DNA of 64,000 nucleotides from Strigops habroptila (lineage: Eukaryota > Chordata > Aves > Psittaciformes > Psittacidae), in contig NC_044282.2 of the NCBI RefSeq assembly GCF_004027225.2, positions 58,050,397-58,114,396 on the forward strand, read 5' to 3'. The notes beneath the pieces are model-generated. The model was not told where the DNA came from. It saw only the letters and a list, made by a program, of their open reading frames with translations, and ran no database searches. The number at the start of each line of letters is the position of its first letter. The stretch's first letter is position 1. The translations under genes and the position numbers were made by a program. Shown here in pieces: positions 51,626 to 64,000 of this stretch.

Positions 51626-54600
51626 ACATTCAGTAAATGTTATTAAAAAGAAACCAAATCTAAATGTTCTGCACTGAACCTCATCAAATCCCAAGTCTTG
51701 AATACTGGTGGAAGGACGCCTACAACACACTATGTAATTCCTCAGTAAGTTGCCCATGGGCTGAATTTATCACTGGAAACCACAGCCCTGAGAGCTAGCC
51801 AGAATTGAGTGTTGTCTGCTGTGACTCACTCCACCTTCTCAAAAGGTAAAAAGACAGTGGCATGGTTGTAGTTGGGTTCACTTTTGATCTGAGTGGTACA
51901 TGATTTCTAACACTCCTGAGCTCATTGAGTAGATTGGGGATTGTATGGGAATTGTTTAAAGCAGGAGCATCTGCTGCTTTTGGAGACAACCAAGATGCAC
52001 TCAGATGCTACCCAACTGAGGTGTAGGAACTGGTTCAGGGTTGTGCGTATAAGGATGGTGTACAGTAGGCAAGTTTCTTGGAGTTGTCTAGCATGAGTGA
52101 AAGCCTGCGAGAGGCCAAGAAAAAATCAGGCAGAGGGATTTCATATAAATATGTGGTAAAATACTGAAACACAGACAAACATATGTTAATCGAATGGGCA
52201 AGAAGAAAAAAAGTAATCATTTCAATCTTCCTGTGGTTGCCTTTACAGATGAAATGGAATATCTGAAAGGCTGTCTCTTGCTTTTGATCTCTCGCTTTTA
52301 CTTGGAAATACTGCTGTGCAAGAGAAGTGATGCTTGTGTTGTAAGGGCTGATATTGAAGAATGTGCAGGTCTGAGTGCTGTGGATTTGCAGTGTGATTAC
52401 AATGAGTAACTCATCTCTGCCTCAATTTCCTCCTCTGCCTAATGAATTTACAACAGCTTGCACTGCCCTTGACTTTCTGGTATGTCCAAGTGCTTCCATT
52501 CAGCTTGTGGGTGATGCCAAGAATAGTTTCTCTCTTCTATGTGCTTAGTTACTAAGGACAAGATGTTGATAACCCAGAGTGACTCAAGGTAGCAGCAGGA
52601 TTTAATTCCACTAAGACTTTAGCCAGCAGCTTTCCTGACAGGTTGTCACTGAGAAGAATTTGCTGACAATTTGCCTAATTACTTTTTACAGGGTTTTCTT
52701 AGTTTCAGGTGCAAATGAATTATTATTATCAATATTGTTATTACTAACATTGATATTAATACTACTGTGGTTATGAGAGCACTTTCTTATGTATCCTAAC
52801 AATACCATTTAGTTTATTACAAAAGAAAGAGACATTGCAGTGCTTGCACGTGGACCCTACAGACTTATTTCATGAAATCAGTTTGTTTCATGCAGTTTTA
52901 TTAATTTCCCTGTATAGCTAATAGTAATAAAGAGTTATAATCATTGCAATGGTTTTTTTAACATTCCCTGTTTTTCACACAGGATCTCATGGCTTTTCAT
53001 GTGGCTCTACAAGACAGATTGGTACTAACATCTGTATCACAGGGATGCTAACGCGCGTAACAGAGCTTGGAAGTAACTTGGGAGTAACATCGATAGTTAT
53101 ATACATATAAAACAGAGGAGTGCCCTACTCCATTTTGTTACTCTTGGAGAATACTACCAAATACCCTAGCACAAACCACCACTTGGGAAACCATGCAGCA
53201 GTTTAATCAGCAATTCATGGTTTCACTAGCTGGCACTGCTGCCATAAATAGCACATGTACAGACATTCCTCAAACTGAAAATTCTCCCAGAAATTTACCC
53301 TTGGTCAAGGAAAGATCTGACCAGGGTTAATAGTGTCAGAAGAGCAGACAGGAGACACCCTAGAGGGAATGCTGAAAATCAGGTGGGTTTTTTCATCTTT
53401 AAAGTGAAAATGGCACAGGGTTGTTGTGCTGTATGAAGAATGATAGTACGAACCTTCAAAAAGGTTTTTTCAACATCTGTGGACAAACACAGGTGCATTT
53501 TAATGGGTAGCTCTTTTAAATTCAGTTTGATTCCCCAAGCAGCTTGTTCTCCTTGGCCCAGATTCATGCTTTCCCTCTGGAACAGTCTGGTTTTCCCACC
53601 TAAGACCAAAATTGCCCCTTGAAAGTATTTATTTTTCTTCACTGATGGTGCAGGAAACCTTGGGATTATACCTCCAACATAGACATCACAGTTAAATGCT
53701 GTGTTGTGGGATCCCACTGAAATCAGTAGCTTTACATTTGTGGGAAATGGATTTAAGACCTGTTGGGCTGTCAGCAAGGGCTTCTTCTCCCATCCTGGCT
53801 TCTTAATGTGGTGGCAACCATGCCACTTCTTAAACAAGCAGTGTCAAACTGCCCTTTCAAGTCTTTCCATGCCATGCCTGGACTACTGAGGCACAGCTCC
53901 AGCTCAACATTTAATCTCATGGCAAGATTATTCTCAGCCTTGGGCACACTGGAAAATCAAGGCTCCTCTGCCAGCTGGTCACTGCCTTTATGATGGGCAA
54001 GGATGACAACCCCCAGCTGACTGTGAGTACAGCCCTTTCGAGAGCAGGCTTGGAAGATCCAATTGTGTGGATGGTGCCTTTCCCTGTGCTTTTGTCTTGC
54101 TTTTTGGAGTCCTCATTGGGGTGTGAAGGAGGACAGGGCTCAGGCTGAACCTCTCAACAGGCGATGGGTTGCTGCTTTTCCTTCTGCAGTCATCCCAAGG
54201 TCACACAATATCTGAAGCCCCACTCTTTTTTTTGGCAGCAACCAAGGTACTTTCTGCCACTTTCAAAGACGATGACACAGAGTCTTTGGGAGTTCAGGTG
54301 TCTCCTTTTCTTTCTTTCATCCTCCTCATATGCTTTTTCCCTCTCCCATCCTACCTGAGGGTGACTTCTGAAAGGTTCCTCCCTCTGAAGCTTAATGCTT
54401 GCCCATGAGAAGGATATATATTACACTGAGGGCTGCTATTTTCAGCAGTTTGTGTTGCAGAGTGGGAAAAGGCTGCCAGAGAAAACGGAGGCAGTCTGGT
54501 GTTAAAATAAAAGGACATGATTCTGAACTCACGCTGGCTTTACACTGCTGTAACACAACATTGAATGGAGTGTTTTTCCTGATTCATAATGATGTCAGTG

Positions 54601-57600
54601 AGAAGAGAAACCTAACGGACTCTAACTTAATCCCAGGCTTTGGCAGGAACCTTCATCTCTCTTTAATGAGCGGAGGTCCTTTTCATTAGACTCTCAAATA
54701 CCCCAGTGATGGGTGCCAGTATAAAACCCTAGATAGGCAGACGTTTATGTAATGGCAGCAGGCAGTGTGCTTTAGAGAAATGGAAAAGGCATTTTAATCA
54801 CGGTATTAGGTTAGATTCCACAAGACAGTATGGAAGGCATCAAGATGCGAATGCCATAACAATCTGGAGTGTGTTACCACCGCATTGATCTAATATTGTG
54901 ATGTAGTAATAGTAATTTCATGGATATCTTGAAAAAATGCGCTCTGAGTTACAATGGAAAAAAATAGGGGGAAGGAGGAGGGGGGAGAGAAAGGAAAAGT
55001 TAAAGCTTGCTCAGCTGCTAACACGGGAGCAGCTTTGTATTTGCCACTCCTAGCTCAAATCTGTGCTGTTAACCAAAAGCAATGCCCAAGGTTTCCTTGG
55101 AGAAGTCAGGGCTGTAGAAAAGAAGAGCCGAATCACCTCCTCTAGTTATTCATTTATACACAAATCAATTGAGTGTCCATTATCAAGCCACCTCTGGGCC
55201 CTGCGGCCCATTTAGAAACTAACATATGGATGTTACCCAAGGAGCAGTGGAGAAACTTGGCTTGGACAGAGTCAGACAAAGCCAGTGGAAAGCCCCCACT
55301 CCCGGTTTGTTTCTGAACAGCAGGAGATTTGATGATTGCAGACGGCTTAATGAAAGACACTGTCTGCACTCAGGTCTTATCTTCGGAGTGTATCAACAGT
55401 GAGTCTGCTCCAGCCAGCACTGAGATACATAGAGGTAGAAACATTTCACCAACACCAGGCTTGACATTGCCAACAGACCTTTGAAACATGCCTGGCTCTG
55501 TACTTTGGAAGGGTTGTTCCCAGACACGATGTCTGTATCCACAACAAACTTCATCCCTGAATGCATTATGCATACACTTGTCACATTGCTCTGGAGAGCC
55601 AGTACCATGCACTATATTGCCCTCATGGGCAGCCTGAAGGCAGCTTGAGTTTTGCTTGTACATTGGTCCCGTTTGCCTTTGTAGCAGAGGACATTGTGTC
55701 ATCTGGGGGAAAAGCTGTTCACAAGTCTGCCTGATACCATCACTGCAAGGGCAGCTGGGAAAAATGGAGCTTGCACAAAGTCTGTGAAACACATTCACTT
55801 GGCTCTACAGATATCCCAAAGTTGGCCATGAAGATGCCGGCAGGAATGGAGCATCCGCAGCAGGGTAAAATGGTCTTGAGACATCCCTTGAGCTGCTCTA
55901 ATGCAGATATACCTGATAAGATCAAAGAGCTCCTAGACGACAAGGCTGCAGATGAAGTAGGTGGTGTGCATTGCTGTAATGTTACAGGAGCATCGCTTGG
56001 ATTCACAGCTCAAGTAGATACAACCTCGTGAGACTTAGATGCTGGTAGGATCCTTAGGCTGATTCTGTTCTTTGCCCATTTACAATGCCCAGCATGGCCA
56101 CGAAGCATTTTCATTCTGATCTAGAGGGGCTAATAGGATGTTAGGTACAGATGCCAAATTATTCACATCCTTTACAATATCTGAGCCTGCATGATCTGGA
56201 GTGGGAAACAAAAGGCCTTACACTTACCCTTAACTTCACAACATCCATATTCTTTTCTGAAGTGGTTTATTTTTAATAACTGTCATACTTTTATGCTCTT
56301 ATTACTGTACAGGCTAAGCAGAGTGGCTGAGTGAAGGTTTTTAGGAAGGTGGGATTCTTTCATTCCCTTTCAACTTCCACAGTAGAAACAGCAGTTCACC
56401 CATTAATGAAAAGCAGAGGTGTTGTTTAAGAATGCAGAATGACTGCATGATTGTTTAGGGAAAGATATAGGAGTTAGGAACATAGAGAAGAGAGATATGA
56501 AAGGACAGTCTATGAGGCAGAGAGTTTGGCTTCTAATACGTTACTTAAAAGTAAAGCTAAACTCTTGGTAAAAATGTTAAATAAAAGTTTGGTTTCTGAT
56601 CAACCATGAAGTTCAAGGCTCTGCTTTGGTGCCATTTCTTATTTTGGCCACTCTGATTTTAGATGGGAGCATCCACTCAGAGAAAAAGTGTTGGCTGTTA
56701 AACCAACCTTCCCCTATGGTAAGCTGCACAGAAAGAGCTGCAGCAGATGGGATCACAGAGGAAGCAGGCACAGTAAAAGGTATGCAAGATGGTAGATATA
56801 ATTTTAAATCACATGTTTCTAAAACATGAAAATGGTGAAAATGAGAACAATGACTTTTCCCCCCTTAATTTTAAATCATCCGAATGAGCGTGTTTGAAAT
56901 AGCTTAAAAGATATGAAGTTTCTAACTGCGCGCCTTGCAGGATGCTGCGAGCTCTGAAGCGATGTTGCCACCTCGTGGAACAGGAATCAACTCTGTTCAT
57001 TTAGGAGAAAAAAAGACCCAACATTACCTCTCACTCCTTGTACGTTGTGTCAAACTAGAAAGAAAAGCCCTGTGCACTGGGAGGGAGGGTGCCCTTGTGC
57101 AGCACCAGATGATGGGCTGAGGACACGCAGGGAAGGAGCCGTTTCAGACTGTGCATTCCTCCACTGCTTATTCTCAAAATTAAGCATATACAGTCTTTGA
57201 TTTCCCTCTTCGTATTTCACATCACTTGCACGCCTTGTATTTTGTTTCCTTGCTTTCTCAGGGACTGGTCATTTTCTTGCAAGCAAAACCCATCATTTTT
57301 ATAAAAGGCTATGGATTATCATCCTGTAAAAAGCAAAAAGAAGTATCACGTAGCTTTTATGCACTGTAGTCCTGCAGTCCTTGCACAAGCAAAGCTCCCG
57401 CTGACTTAGGGCAGACTTTTGTCTGGTTTCTGAAGCCACACTTCTCTGTGAGATTCATAACGGAAACCTTCAAAACCTGTGGGTATGTGCCCAGCTTGTG
57501 TGGGCCAACATTTTGAAGAACACGTATCACTTTTATGCTTAGGAAATCAAAGCTGGGCACAGGGAAATGATCACTTTAGCTTTCAAAAAAGAGTGAGTGC

Positions 57601-58163
57601 CTGACCTGGAATTTGCAGTATTTAATTTCAGCTTGGAGCTACATGATGGAGAGGTTTGACTGTGTTTAGCAAAAGGATGCAAACCAGTGCCACCAGGCAA
57701 GGCTACCATATCATGCATGCTCTCACTGGCTGAAGGGCAAAATGCAGACTCCTGACACATTTGCTCTCTTTCTTTCTCTTAATGGTGTCCAGGGCTAACC
57801 TGCAGAGTGGGGAATTTGAGGAAAGCGCTCAGAAAAGGTTCATGGCATCGAGGGGTTATCCCTTTTTCTGGTAAGTTTTAGCTTTCCTGATCTCCTCCAT
57901 CCCCCCAAGGCAAAGAGGCATTAGATTTTGTACATAGCAGTGGGCCCTAAACACCGGTAAATTATTATTATCAGGGATTCACAAAGCATATTTTTTAATA
58001 GCAAGAATTTGTCTCTGAAAAAATGCAAGTTTTAATTTAAAACATGTATTAATTAAAAAATGGGAGCATGAGGTTTCAACATATGCCCAAATGCTAGGAT
58101 TGTCCTGCATTTCTTTCTTTTTTTTTCCTTCTGTTTTCTCCTGTCCTTGTTTCACAGTGAGGA

Positions 58164-58326
58164 AACAAAGTAAAATAAAACACAAATTAAAATAGTAAAA
58201 TATAATAAAATTTAACAAAATTAAAAAAAAGAAATAAATTAAATAAAATAATAAAATAAAATAAAATAAAATAAAATAAAATAAAATAAAATAAAATTAA
58301 ATTAAATTAAATTAAATAATTAAACC
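58164..58326. repeat. (AAAAT)n / (AAATT)n satellite-like tract
   Basis: About 160 bases made almost only of A and T. Degenerate TAAAA units (58164-58230) lead into a perfect AAAAT array (about 58240-58296), then AAATT units to about 58318. Confidence 0.9.
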
Positions 58327-59614
58327 ACAAACCAATACAGTAAGATGAAGGGTACAAGAATGTGGAGAAAAGAGAGGGGAAAAAAAGGAAATATCAATAA
58401 ATGCATGCAAAGTTTTAACTCTTCCCTTAAAATATAAATAAAAAATGTGCATGGCTTTTTTGCCTTTTTTTTTTTTTTTTAAATGAAAACTCTTTACTGT
58501 TCCCGTTTCTGGTCAGCACTATTTATAAGAAATTGCCACTGAATCGTTCAGCCTCTGGCAATGTCAGCATCCGTCCGGCAGTGGGTAAACGGCAACTCCC
58601 ATTGTACAATGTGAATAACAAACTTCCATTTACAAAATATGTTTACCCCACTATGTGCTTGGGCATGAATGCTACCTTCTTTTTTTTTCCAGGTCTGTAT
58701 TTCCCTCTGAACAGTTCTGGAGAGCCCAACGAGCTCCAGTGCTTCCCGCATACGTGCATGCACACACACACAAACACGGATGCGGGAAGCACAGAGCCTC
58801 ACACCTCTCTGCCGGGACATGGTTTAGCAATTTATAAAATCAAACCCATCACAAGGAAGAAGGTCTGGGCAGCATGGCATTCATCCCTCATGCTGCCCAC
58901 GGCTCCAAGGCTACAACATCAAAAGAAGAAGGGAAAACTGGTGTTTCGAGTTTATTTAAGAAAAAAACAAGCCTAAACTTGAACACTAAAGTTTGGGCCA
59001 CCCCAGCAAGTTAAAGGTGATGGGGGATCCTGAGCTAGCTGATAAAAAATGTAATGCCCTGATCAGCTCATCAGGGGATGTTGGGGCCTGAAACTGGAGG
59101 TTTTCTGCCTGTGACCAGCTCACCTAACCCAGCGCAGCCCAAAAATCTTCATTCCCACCTGACATGCTGCCAAAATTCTGGGCTATTCGCATCCTAGCAA
59201 GCAAACAGTATGGCAGCCCCAAATGCCTGCCATATATTTGCCCACCTTGAATTACCTTGAAATGCCATGGATGTTTCCAGCAGGATCAGAGCCGGGTTCC
59301 CATCCACACCAGTTAAGCACTGGGATAAACACATCCCTTGAATAGAGTCAGATTTATCCAGAAAGGGAAATGAAAGAAGGAACATGTACCTTTATGCTAT
59401 AGGATTTTTATGGGTCCCTCTCTTTTAGGTCATAGGGAAATAAATTTGTCTCCAGAGTCTCCCTTGGAAGAGATGGATTCACAGAAAGTTCATCCTGAAG
59501 AGTAGTTTAATAGCAATGATAATTTCTTGTAAGGTTATATTTTACCTGAAACCAAGTTAATGCCTATAAAACCACTATAATGAATTGACAAAATAATTCC
59601 TGGATTTCTTTCCG

Positions 59615-59700
59615 GGTTTTTTTTTTTTGTTTGTTTGTTTGTTTGTTTGGGGGGGGGGGTTTGTTTGTTTTGTTTTTTTGGGGTTTTTTTGTTTTTCTTG
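59615..59700. repeat. (GTTT)n with internal poly-G and poly-T
   Basis: A T-run, GTTT units (59629-59648), a G-run of about 11 (59649-59659), further GTTT units and T7/G4/T7 blocks. The plus strand contains no A and only a few C. Confidence 0.85.
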
Positions 59701-61838
59701 TACAAGGGCAATTGTCATTTGCAAAGGCAGATGCAACTCCTAATAACTAAAGTGCCAAAACAATGAATGGCACAGTTTCATGGTCATTGGCATACTTTTG
59801 GTTTTATATCATGCTGGAGAGATAAGAAAAATACATGGACAAGGTTTGCAGATTGGTGTAAAAAAAACTTGTGGGCAGCTAAACAAACCTGAAAGGGGAA
59901 CTCATGCCTTGAGCCATTTACTGTCTAGCAGGTGCAATAGGGTGTGAAGGGGTAACTGGTTTTACTACCCCACATCTGTGATGCTACTGGGAGCTGCTTT
60001 GAATTCCCCCAACAACTGTGTGAGTGAAAATGACCTGGGGATTGAACAGTGATGTCTGAGGTTTTTGAGTTTTCCTTTTCCATTCCAGCCCCATCATTCC
60101 TCTGAAAACCTGACAACCCTTTTCTGACCAAATGGCTGAAAACGCTGGAGTTGGGACTATCAGATTTTTCCTTTGGATCAGTGAAGTGTAAGGAGGAAAA
60201 AAACACCACCTACTACTAGGCGAGGAACATTTCAATCATCACAATGAAATAAAACAGAAGCTGGGCAAAGCTGTTTTTAATGAAGACCATTACAGGGAGA
60301 GGTGGCATTTTCCTTCCCTCTGTGTGTGTGCACGCACAGCAAACCCTGTTCTATTCGGTCACAATCAAGGAACTGACAAATCTGTCTTTAATTGCAGATG
60401 TTGTAAAAATAATCACATAGGAGACTAAACTAGCATTAAAAATGTGAATTCTTGACTTGTTGCCTTGGCTTAGAACATCTTTCTATTGAACTGCTTATAA
60501 AACAGTAAACTATGAGTCAAAATTTCTTCAAGAAGATGCCTTTTCTTGTTATGGTTATTTTACTTCAGAGGGTGTTTCCTGGCTTTGCCAGAAAAAGGAG
60601 ATGGTGGGGAATGTTTGCTCTGTGTTAAAAGACGGCTTTGTTTTTAATTATCCTTGCTGCAGAATACAGTGAGATCTTTCTGCTTCCATTTTTTTTAGTG
60701 CAGATAAAATTCTCAGCATTTCAACAATTTTTTTTCCTCCTCTGCAGCTTTTTCTTATTTTTACTGTTATTTATTACTTCTTTACTACCTTAAACGTAGT
60801 TAAATGAAAATCTCGACACTTAAAGGTGAAAACACCCCAAAGGAATTTAATTTTATTTTCAGGGTAACGTTGCCTTCATGAACAATCTACCCCTAAACAA
60901 TGAGAAATTGTTTCTCCAATCCCACCTACCCTCCTCCTCCTTCCTTGACTCTTCTGTTGAGTTTCAATCCCACTAGGGGAAAAGGGGTATTTTGTTAGTT
61001 TGAAATCAGATTGCTGTTGCCTTTTTAGTACCTTTATAAATCCAGGAACATTAGCTGAAATGAAGTCTAGTGCAAAATGTTTCCTTTCTATGGGACCTAA
61101 CACATTGAAGGGTGCCAGTAGGTGGTCACTGTTCATAGACTTTAAAATGCAGATTAAGCCCAGCTGAACTGTGCCAAACCTTTTTCAACCCTGTTGAAGT
61201 CCAAAATAAATTCACACCTCCTCATTTCTGTCCTATTAATCAATCAATTCAAGAAACTGCAGTCTGTGGTGGGTATCAGTCAGAGACTTGTCTGTTCACT
61301 TGGGTTGATGCACAGAATAAATGTTTTCATATATTTTAAAATTAATTTTATTTCCTGTGTCTATATTTTTAATTTTGTTTTCTTTTGCAAGAATGCAACT
61401 GTGACTACCTGTTGTCAGGAAGACCATAAATTTCAAAGTTAAAATAACATTATATTCGCGTATTTGTTTTTCAGGGGAAAAAAATCAAAATAGAAATCTA
61501 AAAAAAATAAAGAGTAAACTGTGAACCCTGCTTAGTATGAATGTAAAATAATAAGATTTATTTTTACTTTGGCTGTTTGAAACTTCTCTAAGTTTATGCC
61601 AACAAACATAACTAGAGTCCTAGAATGATCATAATCCATCCCCACTAAGTACAAAGAAGGGTTTCTCTTTTATAGAGACTTGACTTTCCAAAGTTAAATT
61701 GTTATGTGGGGCAAGGGCAGCATTAGCTAATATTAATGACCTCTAATTCTTTTCACTTTTAATATTCAGGCTTCCAACAGCTTTGCAAAGAGCAATTAGA
61801 TAAGCATCCCAGGAGCCCCATGGAAAAGGGAAGAAATG

Positions 61839-61995
61839 TTCTTTCCATTTTGTACCCTGAAACTAAAGCACTGAGAAATTTAATCAAAATCTGATGTTAA
61901 GGGAGTGGCAAAACAAAGAATGAGATTCAGAAGGCTCCTTGTTTTAACTGCATGACCAAATTCCTTCCCTATAAAATAATAATAATAATAATAAT
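61839..61995 (-). mobile_element. Probable MIR-like SINE, antisense, next to (AAT)n
   Basis: 'ctttccattttgtaccctga', 'aactaaagcactgagaaatt', 'agtggcaaaacaaagaatga', 'gattcagaaggctcctt', 'ccttccct' follow the order of antisense MIR landmarks (ccattttaca, aactgaggcacagaga, agtggcagagc). It is then joined to an (AAT)n run at 61974-61995. Identity is low. Confidence 0.45.
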
Positions 61996-62148
61996 GGTAA
62001 TGATAATAACATCAACAACTGCCTTCATACCTAGGAGTCCAGGCAGGATGGCAAAGGAGCCCCTCCAAGGCTGGTATGGCCCCTGGCATTTCCTGGTTTG
62101 CCAAAGGAAGAGAGATACAAAGAGACAAGGTCAGCATTGCTATTTATA

Positions 62149-62469
62149 AGGATGCTGGGGAGAGACTCTTCCTTAGGGACTGTAGTGGTAGGACAAGGGG
62201 TGATGGCTTCAAACTTAAACAGGGGAAGTTTAGATTAGATACAAGGAAGAAGCTCTTTACAGTGAGGGTGGTGAGGCACTGGAATGGGTTGCCCAAGGAA
62301 GATGTGAATGCTCCACCCCTGGTGGTGTTCAAGGCCAGGTTGGACAGAGCCTTGGGCAACATGATTTAGTGCGAGGTGTCCCTGCCCATGGCAGAGGGGT
62401 TGGAACTAGATGATCTTAAGGTCCTTTCCAACCCTAACTATTCTATGATTCTATGATTCTATGATTTTG
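62149..62469 (+). mobile_element. CR1 LINE 3' end, relatively young copy
   Basis: A long, well-preserved CR1 3' end. The plus frame through 62171-62366 still reads like the C-terminus of CR1 ORF2 (TRGDGFKL, RLDTRKKLFT, HWNGLP, VVFKARLDRAL). Then come 'cctgcccatggcagagg', 'ttggaactagatgatctt', 'aaggtcctttccaaccct' and a tail of three ATTCTATG units. The element is 5' truncated, and the exact left boundary is uncertain. Confidence 0.9.
62440..62466 (+). repeat. (ATTCTATG)n CR1 tail
   Basis: Three tandem ATTCTATG-type units, the hallmark 3' end of avian CR1. Confidence 0.9.
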
Positions 62470-63439
62470 TGCCTGTCAGACAACAGTCTCCTGTGCCTCA
62501 AATGTAGCAAAATTCACCACCACTCATCTTCCTCAAAAAGAAAATGCAAATGAAGCAACAAAATCTATAATCTATCAGTTCAATCAAGATGTTACCAAAC
62601 TTAGATATATATAATTTTTTAATCATCTTTCTGCTTTTTTTGTTATTTCTTTTCCTAAGAATTCCTAATATGCATTTTATCTGATATGATGTAACATAGA
62701 CATGACTTATAGAGAACTCAAATGTCATTCCTAGGTGGTAAAAGTCAATTTTTACTCCATTATTTGATATAACTCAGATAATATTTTTCCCTATGCACCC
62801 AATCTTCTTTATGAACATTGCATTTCATTTGTCACTTTATTATCTTGTCATTCTGTTTCATGAGTACATTTCAGGTCTTATGACTTTAGATAAACCATTA
62901 CTTGGTCACCTCAATCCTTTACCACATCATCTGCAAGTAAGTTGAGCAGCACAAATCTTAACTCATCTCTTTGTTGGGTATCATTATTAAAGCCAACCCT
63001 TCATTTCAGTCCTTAGCTTATTTCCAACCTCTCAACCATTAATCCATGTCAAGATATTTCCTCTTACACCATGAAAGGTCAATTTCTCAAAAATACTTTG
63101 CTGTGGAATTTTGTTGACAGCTTTTGAAAAGTCCAAGTATTCCAACTGAATTCCCATACACTACATCCCCTTTTACTCTTTCAAAGGTTTCTAATAAATT
63201 GATGACTCTTGACTTTAAATAAATGTGATGCTGTCTTCCTTATATCAGATCTATCTCTGTCTACTAATTCTACTGTTTAATGTAATGTCTGTGTCTACCT
63301 ATGTGCATTAAAGAGAAGTTAGAATATTATCTGATATTCCCAAGATGACATTTGGATCTTTAAATGAAAAGATGACTTTTATAGTTGCTGTCCTCTCATC
63401 TACTACAGGGTCCTATATAAGTGATAGGTCTCATACCAC
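62470..63439. other. Non-coding stretch
   Basis: AT-rich sequence with no clear element. It may hold diverged parts of the same old LINE suggested at 63440-64000. Confidence 0.45.
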
Positions 63440-64000
63440 GGTTAGTAGTTTTGCTTCTTTGTGAATGAATTACTTCAGAACTCATGAGTGAATGACATCT
63501 GATCTTGGCCATTTCTTACTGTTAAATTTTATTAGCTTGTTCTAAAATTTCTGCTAATAACACCTCATCTTGACACAATTCTTGAGCTTAATCCACCACA
63601 GAGGAAAGTTTGTTGCAAGAACCTCTCACCTTTTCTCAAAAAAAAAAAAAAAAAAAAAAAGGTGTGTTTTTTTTTCTGCTGAGATCTTATCTTGCCCAAG
63701 AACTGGCTTTTCTTTGAATCAACTGCTACTTCTTTGGATTCTCTGACAGGCTGGTTTTCAAAGAATAGTGTTTGAAATGTTTTCATTAAGGTGTTTTTTA
63801 ATGGTTTTGACATGGAGTTCCTCAAATTATTTCTTCACCTGCTTTACTAATGTTTCATATTTAACCTAACATAGTATGCTCTTCTCTTTTGTCTTCCTTT
63901 ATATGGAGGTTTTGCTGACCTTCTTCCTGACTTCTCCAAGGGTTGAAAATTTGATCAGTTTGTGATCACTTTGCCCAAGACATCCTCCAACCATCACATC
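63440..64000 (-). mobile_element. Possible very old CR1-like remnant running off the window
   Basis: Plus-strand phrases such as 'tttattagcttgttctaaaa', 'cacctcatcttgacacaatt' and 'gtgatcactttgcccaagac' recall the antisense of ancient reptilian CR1 elements. Divergence is high and I have no alignment, so this is tentative. An A-run/T-run pair (63638-63671) interrupts it. Confidence 0.35.
63638..63671. repeat. A-run followed by T-run
   Basis: About 23 A (63638-63660), GGTGTG, then a T-run of about nine. Arranged like the pair at 1580-1644. Confidence 0.8.

Larger units (their letters stand above)
51626..61838. other. Non-coding stretch
   Basis: About 10 kb with no supported gene. It includes an ATT-rich patch at 52718-52765, a purine tract at 54953-55000, an AAAAT/AAATT tract at 58164-58326, a T-run at 58467-58480 and the GTTT/poly-G block at 59615-59700. 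The longest frames (152 codons at 53379-53837 minus, 147 at 58533-58976 plus, 142 at 55370-55798 minus) have no domain I can name. The 55.4-56.0 kb frames are discussed as a weak finding. Confidence 0.5.

Noticed and set aside
52400..52455. Another MIR core fragment
   Set aside because: Only the phrase around 'ctctgcctcaatttcctcct' fits, which is too short to support a call.
53379..53837. A 152-codon minus-strand frame as a host gene
   Set aside because: No recognisable domain, no splice or start context that stands out, and overlapping frames on the other strand.
58533..58976. A 147-codon plus-strand frame as a gene
   Set aside because: Composition is that of translated simple sequence (CA repeat, T-run). 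A minus frame overlaps it and no family was recognised.
61974..61995. CRISPR-like or tandem array
   Set aside because: It is a simple (AAT)n run beside an old SINE. No CRISPR structure exists anywhere in the window.

Overview
The window looks like avian nuclear DNA from an intergenic or intronic region. Evidence for a bird is the set of CR1 LINE 3' ends, several finishing in the (ATTCTATG)n tail, an ERVL-like endogenous retrovirus with tRNA-Lys primer chemistry, and scattered very old MIR-like SINE copies. I found no host protein-coding exon that I can support. Nearly all open frames outside the retrovirus are short, overlap on both strands and match no family I recognise. The species cannot be fixed from the sequence.

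Layout. 1-3154: unique AT-rich DNA with one A/T homopolymer inverted pair. 3155-7151: one retroviral provirus bounded by a 5-bp target duplication, with two almost identical LTRs (about 570 bp), an unusually long antisense copy of tRNA-Lys(CUU) at the primer site, and a pol remnant running from mid reverse transcriptase through RNase H to a complete integrase domain, with two in-frame stops. Gag, protease, the front of reverse transcriptase and env are absent. 7152-64000: about 57 kb of non-coding DNA with CR1 fragments (9.7, 14.1, 27.9, 37.2 and 62.2 kb, plus a weak one at the right end), MIR-like SINEs (31.1, 37.3, 39.7, 47.7, 51.5 and 61.9 kb), homopolymer and AAAAT-type tracts, and one strong G-quadruplex motif at 41.9 kb.

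The most interesting object is the provirus. The copy of the primer tRNA does not stop at the usual 18 bases. It runs for 70 bases, almost to the tRNA 5' end, and is then joined directly to the middle of pol. The simplest reading is an aberrant reverse-transcription product: read-through of the tRNA primer plus an internal jump that deleted gag, pro and part of RT. With LTR divergence of about 1 percent, it would be a fairly recent, defective insertion probably mobilised in trans. Everything else looks like ordinary avian non-coding sequence.
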